Below are positions 38,061-47,942 of a stretch of DNA of 64,000 nt, piece by piece. The stretch covers positions 1 through 64,000 of the forward strand of contig NZ_BIFH01000031.1 in the NCBI RefSeq assembly GCF_003967355.1, read 5' to 3'. Each line of letters starts with the position of its first letter. The first letter of the stretch is position 1. The stretch is from Embleya hyalina (GTDB lineage: Bacteria; Actinomycetota; Actinomycetes; Streptomycetales; Streptomycetaceae). A program made the position numbers and the translations under genes. The notes beneath the pieces were generated by a model. The model worked only from the letters and a program-made list of their open reading frames with translations. It was not told the origin of the DNA and ran no database searches.

Positions 38061-38500
38061 ATGGGGCACGATGCCGACGCAGGGGACCACGGGGCGCCGT
38101 TCGTGGCGTGCTCGACCCGGGGGCTTGGATCCGCGCGGCCACCGGCGTGGTTCGAGTCCGGTCGGGAGTCGACGTGTCCGGACGGGTCGATACCGGGTGA
38201 CGCGGCGTGGAGGAATGCGGTCTCGGGTGTGTGGTGGTCGGTGCGGGTCGAGTTGATCGGTGGCGGGCCGGGCGGTGTGTTGTGGCCGCGTCCGGGGCGG
38301 GTGTTCGCGATCGGTCCCGCGCACACGCTCCACGAGTTCACGGAGGCGATCGACGACGCGTTCGCACGACGGGATCGCTCCCACCGCCACGAGTTCGCCT
38401 TCGCGACCGGGCACAGGGCGACCGAACACCGCTTCCCGGTGTCGGTTTTCGCGGACGCGGGGGCGAGCCGCGTTCCAGTGTCGGGCGTATGTGGGGTCGA
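38061..38500 (+). pseudogene. Fragment resembling pRiA4b ORF-3 family proteins
   Basis: The frame contains WSVRVELIGGGPGG and PAHTLHEFTEAIDDAF followed by RRDRSHRHEFAFATG. This is the N-terminal pattern of the plasmid pRiA4b ORF-3 family (hydrophobic strand, LHEVIQ-like helix, SHxHEF), often linked to mobile DNA. The rest of the domain (the YxYDFGD part) is missing, and the downstream sequence becomes Arg/Cys-rich nonsense while another frame takes over at 38489. Assignment by motif only. Confidence 0.35.
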
Positions 38501-39175
38501 CAGCGCGGCGAGAGGCCGGAGTTCGGTTACGGACGGCGTGGTCGGCCGTTGTGGACCGTGCGCGATCGCGACGCGGAGCGGGTGCGCAAGGTGTTGCGGT
38601 GGGCGCGGTGCCGGGAGTTCTCCGATCGTCGCGGGGGGTTCGTCGTCGAGGGCGGCGAGGACGACGGGCCGTTCGCCCTCGCGTGTGCGTCCGAGTCCCT
38701 GGCCGGGCGCGGTGAGGTCGGCCGCTACGCGGTGGCGTTGCGCGCCGCCGGCTACCACGTCGAGCCCGACGAGGAAGACGACGCCTCGCTGCTGGTGTGG
38801 CGTCCCGGGACCGCGCCGCAACCCCCTCGAGCAGAGCCCACGTCGGCCCGCGAACTGGTTGCCCGCGTCCTGCGAACGGTGACGGTCCTGGGCGACACGA
38901 AGGCCTCGTGTGTGAGCTCCCGCAGGAGCGCCGGCACCACGTCGCCGCCCAGGGCGACCGGCGCGTCCGCGGCCGCGTCACGGCGCTCCGGGTCCCCCAG
39001 GTCACGTATGAGCCCGTCCGCACGGTCAACCGCCCTGTTCAGTCCCCGATCCGATGTGCCCGACCCTCATGCAGGCGACATGATGCCGCCCATCACCGAC
39101 AGGACGGGGTGCACGACGACGAGGACGGCGGGGCCGCGCGTTACGGCGCGGTGCTCGCGCGGACCGCCGGTCTGA
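38489..39175 (+). CDS. Hypothetical protein, possibly shorter than annotated
   Basis: A frame of 228 codons. The first 130 look protein-like: GRRGRPLWTVRDRDAERVRKVLRWARCREF, then RGGFVVEGGEDDGPFALACASESLAG and VARYAVALRAAGYHVEPDEEDDASLLVW in close variants. The remaining part is Ser/Arg/Thr-rich and may not be translated. No known domain. It could be the displaced downstream half of the preceding fragment. Confidence 0.35.
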   Translation: MWGRQRGERPEFGYGRRGRPLWTVRDRDAERVRKVLRWARCREFSDRRGGFVVEGGEDDGPFALACASESLAGRGEVGRYAVALRAAGYHVEPDEEDDASLLVWRPGTAPQPPRAEPTSARELVARVLRTVTVLGDTKASCVSSRRSAGTTSPPRATGASAAASRRSGSPRSRMSPSARSTALFSPRSDVPDPHAGDMMPPITDRTGCTTTRTAGPRVTARCSRGPPV

Positions 39176-39470
39176 TCGCGATGACGGTCTGCGCCGGGAT
39201 GATCGCGAACTCCTACCACCCGCCGTGACCGACGGCCGCCGGCGCGACGAGCGGGCCGCGCGCCGAACCCCGGGGACGTTACCCCCCGGGAGGATCGGCC
39301 GACCTCGACGATGCCGGCGGTGACGGGGGCTCGCCGCAGGAGCCTCGGTACCCCGCGCCGGTATGCCGGGCGGAACTGTTCGGCGGATCGCCCGGCCTGG
39401 TGGTCGCGGGACGGGCGTGCGCGACATTCGTTCCCACCTCGCCGGCGTCCACGGCGTCGCCGTCGACCGA

Positions 39471-41666
39471 TCAGGGGGCGGGGAAGCCGAGGTTCCAGGT
39501 GTCGATGATGGGTTTGGGCCCGATGTCGATCCTGTCCTGGGTGAGGTTGTAGCGGAGGCAGAGGTCGGCGTGGAACATCCAGACCTCGTTGGCGATGTGG
39601 AGGGCGTGGTACGCGGCGTCGATGCGGCGGCTGAACGGGGTGTCGCGCAGGCCCTTCCATCCGTCGGCGATGGGGGTGGGGGGAACCCGTACCTCTCCCC
39701 ATTCGCCGAAGCGGATGTACTGGTCGCCGGCGAAGAACCACGTGTCGCCGGTGCCGGGGACGTCGAGGGCGGTGTCGATTCCGCCGGCGAAGGCGGTGCC
39801 CTTCGTTGCCGTCCAGGCGTCGGCGATGGGGGTGGGCGCGACGTCGACGTTGTGGTTGTCGAGGTCGTAGCGCAGGTAGTGGTCGCCGTGGAAAAACCAC
39901 GCCTGGTGGGGCGTGTTGTCCCTCTTGGGGACGGTGAGGGTGGCGTCGACGCGGTCGGCGAATCCGTGGACGTCCAGGCCGAGGAACATCGCGGCGGCCG
40001 TGCCGGCGTGCTCGACGACGACGTTGTCGTCGACGTCGAACCGGAGGCAGACCTCGTCGTGGAACATCCACACCTGCGTCCACGGTCCGGCGCCGGGGTT
40101 GGGGCGGGGCAGGAGGGCGCTGACGCCGTCGACGAACGTCTTGTACCGCAGGGTGGCCCAGCCGGCGTGGATGCGCCGGGGGCCGGCGAAGACGGTGTGG
40201 CTCTGGATGTTGTAGCGGAGGTAGTCCTCGCCCTGGAAGAGCCACAGATCCTCGGTGCTGCCGGGGATGTTCAGCGCGGCGCTGACGCCGAGGGCGAAGG
40301 GGGTGTCCGCGAGGTGGTACAGGTGTTGGCCGATGGGCCAGGGGCCGTCGATGGTGTTGGTCGCGAGGTGGTAGTAGAGGACCTCGGAGTCGCGGAAGAA
40401 GAACAGGCCGCCGGTGCGGTCGCCGGGGTCCTGGACGACGGCGTCGACGTAGTCGACGAACGAGGTGTTGCCCAGGGCGGGCCAGCCGTCGGCGATCTCG
40501 CGGACGCCGCCGGTGCGGTGGGTGGAGGTGTTGTAGCGCACGTACTGGTGTCCGCTGAACAGCCACACGTCGGTGGTGCTGCCGGGGACGGACACGACGG
40601 CGTCGATGCGCGAGGGAAAGTCGGTGTCCTTCAGGCCGGGCCACACCGACGCGATGGGGCGGGGATCGCCCGTGGCGACGGTGTTGTGGACGAGGTCGTA
40701 GGTCAGGCAGGTGCCCGGGCGGAACAACCACGCCTTGTTCGCGTCGGGTTGGTTCCCGGCGGCGTCCAGCACCGGGTAGAGACGAAGCCGCGGGGACGCC
40801 ACGCTCGCGTACGCCCTCGCCTGCGCGGCCCCGGTCGCGGAGGTGGAGGTGGAGCCGGCGCCCCCGCGGCCGGGCCGCACGTGCAGGATCGTCAACGCCG
40901 CCGCGACCGCGGGGAGGCTGCCGTAGGCACGGGAAAGGGTGGTCTCCTGCACGGGTCGTCCCGGGGCGGTGAGGTAGTCGGTGAACAGGCCCGTGATCGA
41001 GTCCCAGCTGGTTTCCAACTGGGTGATCCGGTCCCGTTGGTCCCGGGTGATGGTGCCCCCGGTGACTCCCCACCTTCCCCGCCCCAGAATCGCCGCGATC
41101 CTGCGGAACCGTGTGGCCTCGCAGACCATCTCGACCAGGAAGCTCAACGCGGGCTGCTGGTTGGCCCGCAGGTCCGGCCCGGTCTGGAGCCGCGCGAGCG
41201 TGTCGCGCAAAGTGCCCCAGTTCAACCAGCCCCGGGTCAGACCGTCGGAACGATAGCTTTCACGGATCCCCGTGTCGTGGAGGGTGAAGCCTTCGTCGAC
41301 GGCCATCGCCCGCACTCCGTCGGGCAGGTTCGACAGATGGTGGAAGGCGGTCTGCCCGGTCAGGGTGAAGCCCCACCCGTATACATCGGTGTCCTGGATG
41401 TAGAAGTCGACGGAGAACCTCGATTCGGCGTCGTACGAGGCGCTCCCGACGAGGCGGACCCGGAACACGCTGTCGGCCTGGTCGCGGGCATGGGCCCGCC
41501 GCAGCCGGTACATCGTGACCACGCCGCTCCCGTCGGAGTTGGCGGACGTGTCGACCCGGTCGCCGTGGGGGGCGGCGACATGGTCCCGGATGGACCTGAT
41601 GAACGCGCCGTAGACCTCGACGTCGGCGTCGTCGAGGTCCAAGGTGGCGGCGAGGTACACGGGCAT
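39471..41666 (-). CDS. Ribosome-inactivating-protein (rRNA N-glycosidase) domain fused to hemopexin-like repeats
   Basis: A 731-residue protein; ATG at 41666 follows AGGAGCAGGAAA. Residues 1-235 look like a ribosome-inactivating protein: VEVYGAFIRSIRDHV matches the N-terminal helix of ricin A. The five active-site positions can be placed: Tyr96 (DVYGWGF), Tyr138 (ESYRSDGL), Glu183 and Arg186 (LVEMVCEATRFRRI, ricin IQMISEAARFQYI) and Trp221 (LETSWDSIT, ricin LENSWGRLS). After a Gly/Ser/Ala linker (about 236-290) come about eight hemopexin-like repeats of 50-57 residues, each with DA...PG, a WLFxGxxYxRY-like strand and a PI.DGWxxL end, enough for two four-bladed propellers. No signal peptide or membrane helix. 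Likely role: depurinate ribosomal RNA of a competitor, predator or own cell; repeats for target or ligand binding. Alignment by eye. Confidence 0.85.
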   Translation of the reverse strand: MPVYLAATLDLDDADVEVYGAFIRSIRDHVAAPHGDRVDTSANSDGSGVVTMYRLRRAHARDQADSVFRVRLVGSASYDAESRFSVDFYIQDTDVYGWGFTLTGQTAFHHLSNLPDGVRAMAVDEGFTLHDTGIRESYRSDGLTRGWLNWGTLRDTLARLQTGPDLRANQQPALSFLVEMVCEATRFRRIAAILGRGRWGVTGGTITRDQRDRITQLETSWDSITGLFTDYLTAPGRPVQETTLSRAYGSLPAVAAALTILHVRPGRGGAGSTSTSATGAAQARAYASVASPRLRLYPVLDAAGNQPDANKAWLFRPGTCLTYDLVHNTVATGDPRPIASVWPGLKDTDFPSRIDAVVSVPGSTTDVWLFSGHQYVRYNTSTHRTGGVREIADGWPALGNTSFVDYVDAVVQDPGDRTGGLFFFRDSEVLYYHLATNTIDGPWPIGQHLYHLADTPFALGVSAALNIPGSTEDLWLFQGEDYLRYNIQSHTVFAGPRRIHAGWATLRYKTFVDGVSALLPRPNPGAGPWTQVWMFHDEVCLRFDVDDNVVVEHAGTAAAMFLGLDVHGFADRVDATLTVPKRDNTPHQAWFFHGDHYLRYDLDNHNVDVAPTPIADAWTATKGTAFAGGIDTALDVPGTGDTWFFAGDQYIRFGEWGEVRVPPTPIADGWKGLRDTPFSRRIDAAYHALHIANEVWMFHADLCLRYNLTQDRIDIGPKPIIDTWNLGFPAP

Positions 41667-42147
41667 GTCGGTTTCCTGCTCCTGTCTCGAAGGGTCACAA
41701 CGGAGTCCGGGCACGCGCCCCCCCAACCGGGGGCGCGCTTTACTCGGCGTCGGCCGGTACGCAGCGGACCCGAGGAGCCGCTCGCGGCCCGCCGTCCGTC
41801 GGGGCCCGTCCCGTCCCGCCGGTTCCGCACGTAGCGCACGGGCTTCGATCGGCATGCCGACCCCATCCCACCCCGACCGGTGCCTGTCCGAGCGGTCCAC
41901 CACCGGAGGCGACCGAAAATCGCAGAAGGTTGACCGGATCAATGATGGGAACGGGCGGGGGCTCGTGCCGAATCGATGGTGATCCTCGCGAGGCGACGCC
42001 AGGGAGGTCGAGGACTCGGACGGGACACGGGACCACCCGAAGGCGAACCCCGCGCACCCCGGACGGCCCGGCGGCCCGACGCGCACGGCGCCCGCGTGGT
42101 TCGACCGTGTGCGTCGGCTCGACGAAGCCGCCGCCGCGGGCCGACGC
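41667..42147. other. Gap upstream of the RIP-hemopexin gene
   Basis: No credible gene. A possible promoter for the toxin-like gene should lie here, but I see no clear -35/-10 pair. No immunity-like gene is next to the toxin on this side. Confidence 0.4.
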
Positions 42148-43240
42148 ATGGTGGAGTTACGAGTCCGCCGGTTCCACTGTCGCGAACAGGCGTGCCCGAA
42201 GGCCACGTTCGCCGAACGGGTGCCGGGGCTGACATTCCGCCACGGCCGACGGAGCCGGGGATTGTAGGCGGCCATTGCAGCGGGTGGCGCCGATGCCGGC
42301 CGGCCGCGCCGGGGCCCGTCTCGCGGATGCGCCGGCCGCGCCGGTAAGCCGCTCAACGCCGCAGCAGCCGATACGCGCCGTCCCCGAGAACGCGCCGGCC
42401 ACGCCGCGAGTGCTGGGGATCGACGAGTTCGCACCGCGCAAGGGTCACGTCCATGCCACCGTGCCGGTGGACATCGAGACCCGCTGTGTCGTCGACCTCC
42501 TGCCCGGCCGCACGATCGAGACGGTGTCCGCCCGGCCGGCCGCCCACCCCGGCGTCGAAATGATCTGCCGCGACCGCTCGGCCTCGTTCGGCGAGGCCGG
42601 CCGCCCGGGCTCGCCCGATGCGATCCACGTCACCGACCGCCACCACCTCTGGAAGAACCTTACCGAGGCCGTCGAGAAGACCGTGGTCCGGCACCGGGCT
42701 CTCCTGCCCGAGCCCGCACCGGAACCCGGACCCGCGGTCGTGCCGTTGCCGCCACAGCCCGCCTCGATGCGGACCACCGGGCGCCTGGCCGACCGGGTCC
42801 GCGAGCAGCACTCCGCCGTCCACACCCTCCTCGCCACCGGTGCCGGCCCCAAGACGATCGGTCGTGAGTCGGGGCCGGCCCGCAACACCGTCCGCCGCTA
42901 CGCGGCGGCCGGCGACCCCGCCGAGCCGCCGGTGGGACGCCGGACCGGCCGCGTCGGCATCCCGGACCCGTTCAAACCGCACCTCGACCAGCGGTTCGCC
43001 CAAGGCTGCACCAACGTACAGCGTCCGTTCGAGGAGATCGCCGAGCGCGGCCACCCCGGCATGGAGCAGATCGTCCGCAAGTATGTTCACCAGCTCCGGC
43101 GGGCATTCCCACGCCAGGACCCGCCACGGCGCAAGTCGGCCGTCCGCGAAGTCGCCGGCCGGCTCACCCGCCATCCCGACCGGCTCGACGCCGACGACGC
43201 CCGGCGGCTGAAGGAGACTCTCGCCCGGGCGGATGCGAGT
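42148..43240 (+). pseudogene. ISL3-family transposase remnant (plus strand)
   Basis: The start (MVELRVRRFHCREQACPKATF) is the N-terminal zinc-binding region of an ISL3 transposase and ends at a TAG at 42265. The main part continues in another frame: AGRAGARLADAPAAPVS, VLGIDEFAPRKGH (DDE first Asp), HPGVEMICRDRSASFGEAGR, AIHVTDRHHLWKNL (second Asp) and a HTH-containing C-terminal segment ending SAVREVAGRLTRHPDRL and DARRLKETLARA. Homology-like sequence ends abruptly near 43240. No terminal inverted repeats found. Confidence 0.65.
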
Positions 43241-43305
43241 ATGCGGTCGCGTAGTTCGTGCAGGGACGGCGGGTACGCCGCGGGGGACGTGGGCAGTGGT
43301 GCAAC

Positions 43306-43803
43306 ATGCGAGACACTCCCGACAAGCACCTCCGGGTGCGAGCAGATGATCCGACCCGAGTGCACGTCGGCGAGAACGCAGGAATCGACCTGTACCCGTT
43401 CTCGCCCCGGCACGTCCACGTCGGGTACTCCGCCGATGTCATGGCCTACTCGCTTGCCGATGGTTCTCCCGGTCGACCGTTCCTGCGATTGCGCTCGGCC
43501 GAGGAGCAGTTTCCCTTCGACGAGGACGGAGACGACCGCAACTCCTTCTTCGACCTTGACGAACTGCGCGACATCAGCGAACTCATCGCCCAATATGCGG
43601 GGAGCCTCGCCCACCTGGCTCTGCTGCAGCGCCGGATCATCGACCGGGAGGCACAACACCCCTCCGCGCCCTCACGGTTGCACCCCGACGGCCTATTGCC
43701 TGCGCCGATCGGCCCGTTCCGGGAACACGTCCGCGATGCGTTCGATCCCGTTCGCCGGTCTCGGCGTCGGTCGGCACGGTCGCGTAGCGGTGGCGGCGCT
43801 TGA
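43306..43803 (+). CDS. Hypothetical protein with IS-derived tail
   Basis: A frame of 165 codons beginning MRDTPDKHLRVRADDPTRVHVG. The first 115 residues look genuine (DLYPFSPRHVHVGYSADVMAYSL, FPFDEDGDDRNSFFDLDELRDI, ELIAQYAGSLAHLALL). The last 20 or so are Arg/Ser-rich and antisense to an ISL3 remnant, so the 3' end was probably replaced by the insertion. No family recognised. Confidence 0.5.
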   Translation: MRDTPDKHLRVRADDPTRVHVGENAGIDLYPFSPRHVHVGYSADVMAYSLADGSPGRPFLRLRSAEEQFPFDEDGDDRNSFFDLDELRDISELIAQYAGSLAHLALLQRRIIDREAQHPSAPSRLHPDGLLPAPIGPFREHVRDAFDPVRRSRRRSARSRSGGGA

Positions 43804-44309
43804 GCGCGAAGTCGTCCACGCCTGGGACACACGGCACCGGGCGGGCCGGCAGCGGGATGCCGGTCAAAATGCGCAGGGCGGTGCACCGCGACAGCCCGGC
43901 CCCGAGGGCTTCCAGTGTTCGTGCGCCGGCGCGGCCTGCGAGTTCCCGCACGACGGCACGGACTTGAGCGAGCAGCCGCACCGTCCGTCGCTGGTAGCGG
44001 TCCAACACACCGGGGACCTGCTCACGAAACGTGATGCGGGGGCAGGCCGAGGTGGGGCAGACGAGCCGGCGGAGCCGCGCCGAAACGACAACCCCGGCGG
44101 GCGTCGACGGGGACATCCGTCACCGTGCGTTCGTGGAAGGCGTGCACCCGACCAGTCCGACCGCCGTAATCCGGGCAATCCACCGGACCGCCAGGCGTCC
44201 GGGCCCGCACCCGAATGACCTCGCCCTCGTCGGCAACCTCCTCAACCACCAGCGGCCCATGCCCCGAAAACACCACACCCACAAGCTCGTTCGCGTTCAG
44301 CACCCGCAC
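43740..44309 (-). pseudogene. ISL3-family transposase remnant (minus strand)
   Basis: The 5' part from GTG 44309 encodes LVGVVFSGHGPLVVEEVADEGEVIRV and PVDCPDYGGRTGRVHAFHERTVTDVPV, the N-terminal zinc-finger region of an ISL3 transposase. After a frameshift near 44090 it continues as LRRLVCPTSACPRITFREQVPGV, VRELAGRAGARTLEALG and VPGVDDFALKRRHRYATV with the first catalytic Asp. Similarity ends near 43740, before the remaining catalytic residues. It is convergent with, and of a different subtype from, the + strand copy. Confidence 0.65.
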
Positions 44310-44315
44310 ATGATC

Positions 44316-44332
44316 ACGGACTTACAGTCCGT
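44316..44332. repeat. Palindrome upstream of the minus-strand ISL3 gene
   Basis: ACGGACT and AGTCCGT form a perfect seven-base-pair inverted repeat around TAC, six bases before the transposase start. It could be an operator, a hairpin or part of an IS end; nothing in the sequence decides. Confidence 0.4.
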
Positions 44333-44629
44333 CACCACCGGATATGAGGCAGACCCGTTAGTTTTACAGTCCCCCCTCGACGACATCCCGGCCGCGGACG
44401 TGTGGTCCCTCACCCTCGAGGACGACGCCCGCCCCCGCGTCATCACCGGCCGCGCTGGGTGGACGCGTGCCGTCGGAACCTCCCGAGCTGGGGCATCTTC
44501 CGTTGTCGAAGGACCGGTTGAGCGCTTCCGGCAACGTGGCACCGTCGGTGCTTGCCGAGGGTCGGAAGACTTCTCGGGCACCCGTCGAACGCCCTGGCCC
44601 CGGTGAATTCGCGGTCGTAGCCTGCGTCC

Positions 44630-45103
44630 ATGAACACGTTGGAATTCCGGCCGCCGCGCTCGCACGGGCTGTGGGTCGTCACCGTCGTCACGGTCGCCAT
44701 TGCCCTCGCCATGGCTGTGTCGGTGGCCCTGGGCCTGCCCACCTCCGCCGACCGGGAACCCTTCCCCGGGACCGCCCTGATCTGGTCCGGCTGGATCGTC
44801 GCCGGGACGTTCGTGTACTTCACGCTGCGCACGCTCCGGAGCTACACCCGGCTCACCCCCGAGGGCATCACCGACCGCACAGTCTGGGAAGTCCGCTTCA
44901 TCCCATGGTCGGAGGTCACCGACATCTCGATCGAATTGGCCTTCTTGAGGAGGCGCAGCCAGGTCTTCGTTCGCTGCAGGCACGAACCCGACCTCCGCGT
45001 ATCGGCCATCTTCGCGATATCCCCCGACACGCGCGAGGAAGAGATCATCGCCTACTGGCACGAGGTGCAGGCCGGCCTCGAATCAGCCCGAACCGCCTCC
45101 TGA
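44630..45103 (+). CDS. Membrane protein with bacterial PH-like domain
   Basis: A 157-residue protein with two N-terminal membrane helices (LWVVTVVTVAIALAMAVSVAL and ALIWSGWIVAGTFVYFTL) and a PH-like cytoplasmic domain starting SYTRLTPEGITDRTVWEVRFIPWSEVTDI. The C-terminal ISPDTREEEIIAYWHEVQAG is helical. Same architecture as the 31510 gene. It is a stand-alone gene with no clear partner. Confidence 0.75.
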   Translation: MNTLEFRPPRSHGLWVVTVVTVAIALAMAVSVALGLPTSADREPFPGTALIWSGWIVAGTFVYFTLRTLRSYTRLTPEGITDRTVWEVRFIPWSEVTDISIELAFLRRRSQVFVRCRHEPDLRVSAIFAISPDTREEEIIAYWHEVQAGLESARTAS

Positions 45104-45511
45104 TCCGAAGCCCGGCCCGCCCGGCAACCGCGCGGGGCCGCACGCTCCTTCGGGCCTGTCAAGATTCGGGGTCTTCGGCGATTTTCGTGAAGCGGATCAT
45201 GGTGTGGCAGTCGTGCCGGGTGCTCGGGGGTCGAGGTGCCGAACTGCTGAGAGTCCTGTTTCCGCATCTCGCGCGGGTGGCGGTCGAGGCGGTCGCCGCC
45301 GTCGGGAGGTCGGTGCGGGTCAAGGCGCGTGGTACCGGTCCGGAGGCCGAGTGCCCCGGGGTGCGCACCGCCGCTCCGGCGGGTCCACAGCCGGTCGTTC
45401 CATCCTCACGTCCACCGTATGCCGAGCGCGGGCGCGCCACGCCACGCGGCGGGCGAACCGCCCCGGTCGTCCGCGGCAGGGCGCTGCCGCCGGTTTTCAC
45501 GCCGCCGTTCC
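45104..45511. other. Gap without a recognisable gene
   Basis: Between the PH-domain gene and the hypothetical gene at 45512. Translations on both strands are Arg/Pro/Ala-rich and not protein-like; no hairpin or repeat stands out. Confidence 0.4.
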
Positions 45512-46549
45512 TCAACTCCCGGTTCTGCCCGGCATTTCGAAGGCTTCCGGCGCGAAGTCGCGGATCGTGACGAACGCGGCGCCCGAAGGATCGGCCGCGT
45601 CGACCAGTTCGAACGGGCCGCTCATCGTGCACTCGAACGTGTCGCGCGCGACGTGGCCGATCGAGTGCAGGTCCGCGGTCAAGGACAACGGTTCGCGGGT
45701 GCGCACGACGAGGTCGGGGCGCTTGCTCATGGTGCCTTCCAGACGCGCGTGGACGGACAGACGCGCGGGGAAGAAATCCGGACCCCGCCCCGTGCGCTCG
45801 CGTGTCCCGGACGTCAAAACGCCGCCGGCGGGACCTTCCTCGGCCATTCGGAGCTCGATTCCGCCGAACTTGCGGGAGGCGATTTTGAGGTACGCGCCGT
45901 CGACGGTCAGCGGCACCTCGTGCAGCCCGGACGGCGGGTCGACGCGGGGCCGGGCCAGCGTCATCACGACGAAGCCGAAGACCTGCGTCAGGGGCTTCCT
46001 GCGTTCACCCGACTCGAAGAACCGGACATCCGAGCGTTGGGCGACCAGCGTCCACCGCCAATTCGTGCCCGGCGCGGGACAGTTCGGCAGCGGACGGGGC
46101 TCGAAATCCGAATGGGGGACCGGGTGCAGCCGTCCCGACGCGTCCCGCTTCACCGTCCCCTCCACCGGGTCGCCGGGCCCGTGACCGGCGAACGCGGTCC
46201 GCAGCTCCACGGCGAGGTCCATGACCACCTCCACAGGCAGTTCCTCGACGCCCGGATAGTCGGTGACCAGACGGCCCCGGTCGCCGTGGGTCACGACGCC
46301 GTCGGTGCCGTCGACGACGTCCTGGGACGAGTCCACGATCACCACGACGGCCTTGCTCAACTCGTGCTGCACCCGATCGCGCACGGCCGGGTCCACGATC
46401 GCGGCGATCCGATCCATCAGCAGCCGCGTCGGCCCCTCCACCGTCACGGTCGTCGTGCCGTCGTCACCGACTCGCACACGAAACAACGACAGGCCAGACT
46501 CCATGCGTCCCCCCACGACGGCGCGTCCGAGATCGAGCAGACCCATCAT
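45512..46549 (-). CDS. Hypothetical protein
   Basis: A protein of about 345 residues (ATG at 46549; another at 46504). It is largely beta-strand-like, for example VGDDGTTTVTVEGPTRLLMDRIAAIV, AVVVIVDSSQDVVDGTDGVV and LTQVFGFVVMTLARPRV, and ends with FVTIRDFAPEAFEMPG. No signal peptide, membrane helix or catalytic motif is evident. Codon use looks normal for the genome. Function not recognised. Confidence 0.6.
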   Translation of the reverse strand: MMGLLDLGRAVVGGRMESGLSLFRVRVGDDGTTTVTVEGPTRLLMDRIAAIVDPAVRDRVQHELSKAVVVIVDSSQDVVDGTDGVVTHGDRGRLVTDYPGVEELPVEVVMDLAVELRTAFAGHGPGDPVEGTVKRDASGRLHPVPHSDFEPRPLPNCPAPGTNWRWTLVAQRSDVRFFESGERRKPLTQVFGFVVMTLARPRVDPPSGLHEVPLTVDGAYLKIASRKFGGIELRMAEEGPAGGVLTSGTRERTGRGPDFFPARLSVHARLEGTMSKRPDLVVRTREPLSLTADLHSIGHVARDTFECTMSGPFELVDAADPSGAAFVTIRDFAPEAFEMPGRTGS

Positions 46550-47510
46550 GCGCGAACAGCGGACGCCGCACCCCACGCTCCCCGGAACGCCTCGATCCTG
46601 GTCGGCAGGGGGCACGCCGGCAGCCGTCGCGACCCCGGCCGGCGGCGTCGTTCGTCACCTCCCCGATCGGAGCCGGAACGCACGCCGCGTCGTCACCGGC
46701 CGTGCCCGGCGACATCGCCCCGCAGCGGCTGCTCGGTCCGACACGCGGCTCGGGCAGGCCGGTCGGCGGGCACGTAGGCGCCCACCCGCAACCGCATCCG
46801 CCCGGGACGGCGCCGCAGCTCCTGCCGGGCACGCCGGCCGCGGCGGCGGGTGTGCCGTACGCGGTCCAGGGCCTGCGCCGAACCCGGCCCGATGATCGTG
46901 CGGAGTTCGCCGGCCTCAGGGAGCGCGCGGCGCGTACATGATCACGGCCACGCCGACCAGGCAGATCAGGGCATCGATGACCGTGTCGCCCCAGCGGGGT
47001 GGTGCGGGCGGGGTGCTCCGACCCGAGGTGCGGCACGGACTGAGAAGGTCGGCGCGTGTTTCGTGACCTGGGGTCCGGTGCGTGGTGTGGGAGGGTGTGT
47101 CCTTCGTCGGGGCGTCGGATGACCTGCGGTGCTGCAGGGTTCGAGAGGGACGGGCAACACGATTGGGAATTCCCTTTGGCGTGCGGTGCGTGGGGAGCGA
47201 TAGCGATACATGGTCGACCTGCCCCGCCCGGGATTCCTGCCCGAGTGTCCCGACGCCTTGTGGTGGCTCGGGTGTGGGCCCGTCCGCCCGTCCGGGTCCC
47301 GTCGCCGCGCCCCGTGTTCGTCCGTGTCGACCCTGTCGATGTGTAGCCCGGGTGGGGTGCGGCGTGCGATCCCGGGCCGGGGTTTGACGGGCGCATTCGG
47401 TGGTTTTGTGTTCCCTTGTGGGTGGTGGGATGCGGACTGGAGGGCGGACGTCGCGGAGCGGGGGTGTGGTCGGATGGGGCGTGGGCGACTGGATGACCGG
47501 GCAGGCCGGC
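46550..47510. other. Long gap without a convincing gene
   Basis: Nearly 1 kb with no frame that reads like a protein over any length. The only notable piece is a short hydrophobic minus-strand segment (VIDALICLVGVAVIMYAP, about 46925-46980), which could be a membrane peptide or chance. The right part approaches the Tn552-like transposase fragment. Confidence 0.4.
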
Positions 47511-47942
47511 CGGGAGGTCACCGTGCGGTTCATGCCCCACCACACCCACGAGATGGACGTCTGCACCCGCCACGGCTGCCGCCTGGGCGCCGCTCACCTC
47601 GCCGACCGGGCCACCGACGGACAACGCGCCGCACTGCGCCGCGCCCGGGCGACCCGCGCCCGCCGCCTGCGCGCCGAGGCCAAAGCCGCCGAACAGCCCC
47701 GCCGGGACCGCTTCGCCCCCGCCACGCTTCCCGCCGACGCCCACCGCCTGGACGCCGTCACCGCCCACGAGGCCGACCGTGAACCGGCCCGCCACTACGA
47801 CGGCGACCTGACCGAGTCGGCGCCGCCCGACCTGATCCCGCCCGCACCGCCACCGGCCGACCGGGCCACCCCCGACACCCTCAAAGCCCGCACCCGGCCC
47901 ACCGACTCGACACCCACCCCCGCCCGAGAGGACGCCCCATGA
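47511..47942 (+). pseudogene. C-terminal fragment of a Mu/Tn552-type (TniA-like) transposase
   Basis: Starting near 47511 the frame reads VTVRFMPHHTHEMDVCTRHGCRLGAAHLAD, then ALRRARATRARRLRAEAKAAE and a Pro/Asp-rich tail. This matches the C-terminal beta-barrel and tail of streptomycete Mu-type transposases. The RNase-H catalytic core is missing upstream. Its stop overlaps the next start (ATGA), the usual transposase-ATPase coupling. Confidence 0.55.

Noticed and set aside
46916..46990. Small hydrophobic peptide on the minus strand
   Set aside because: No start codon with a ribosome site and no partner gene; kept only as a remark in the gap entry.
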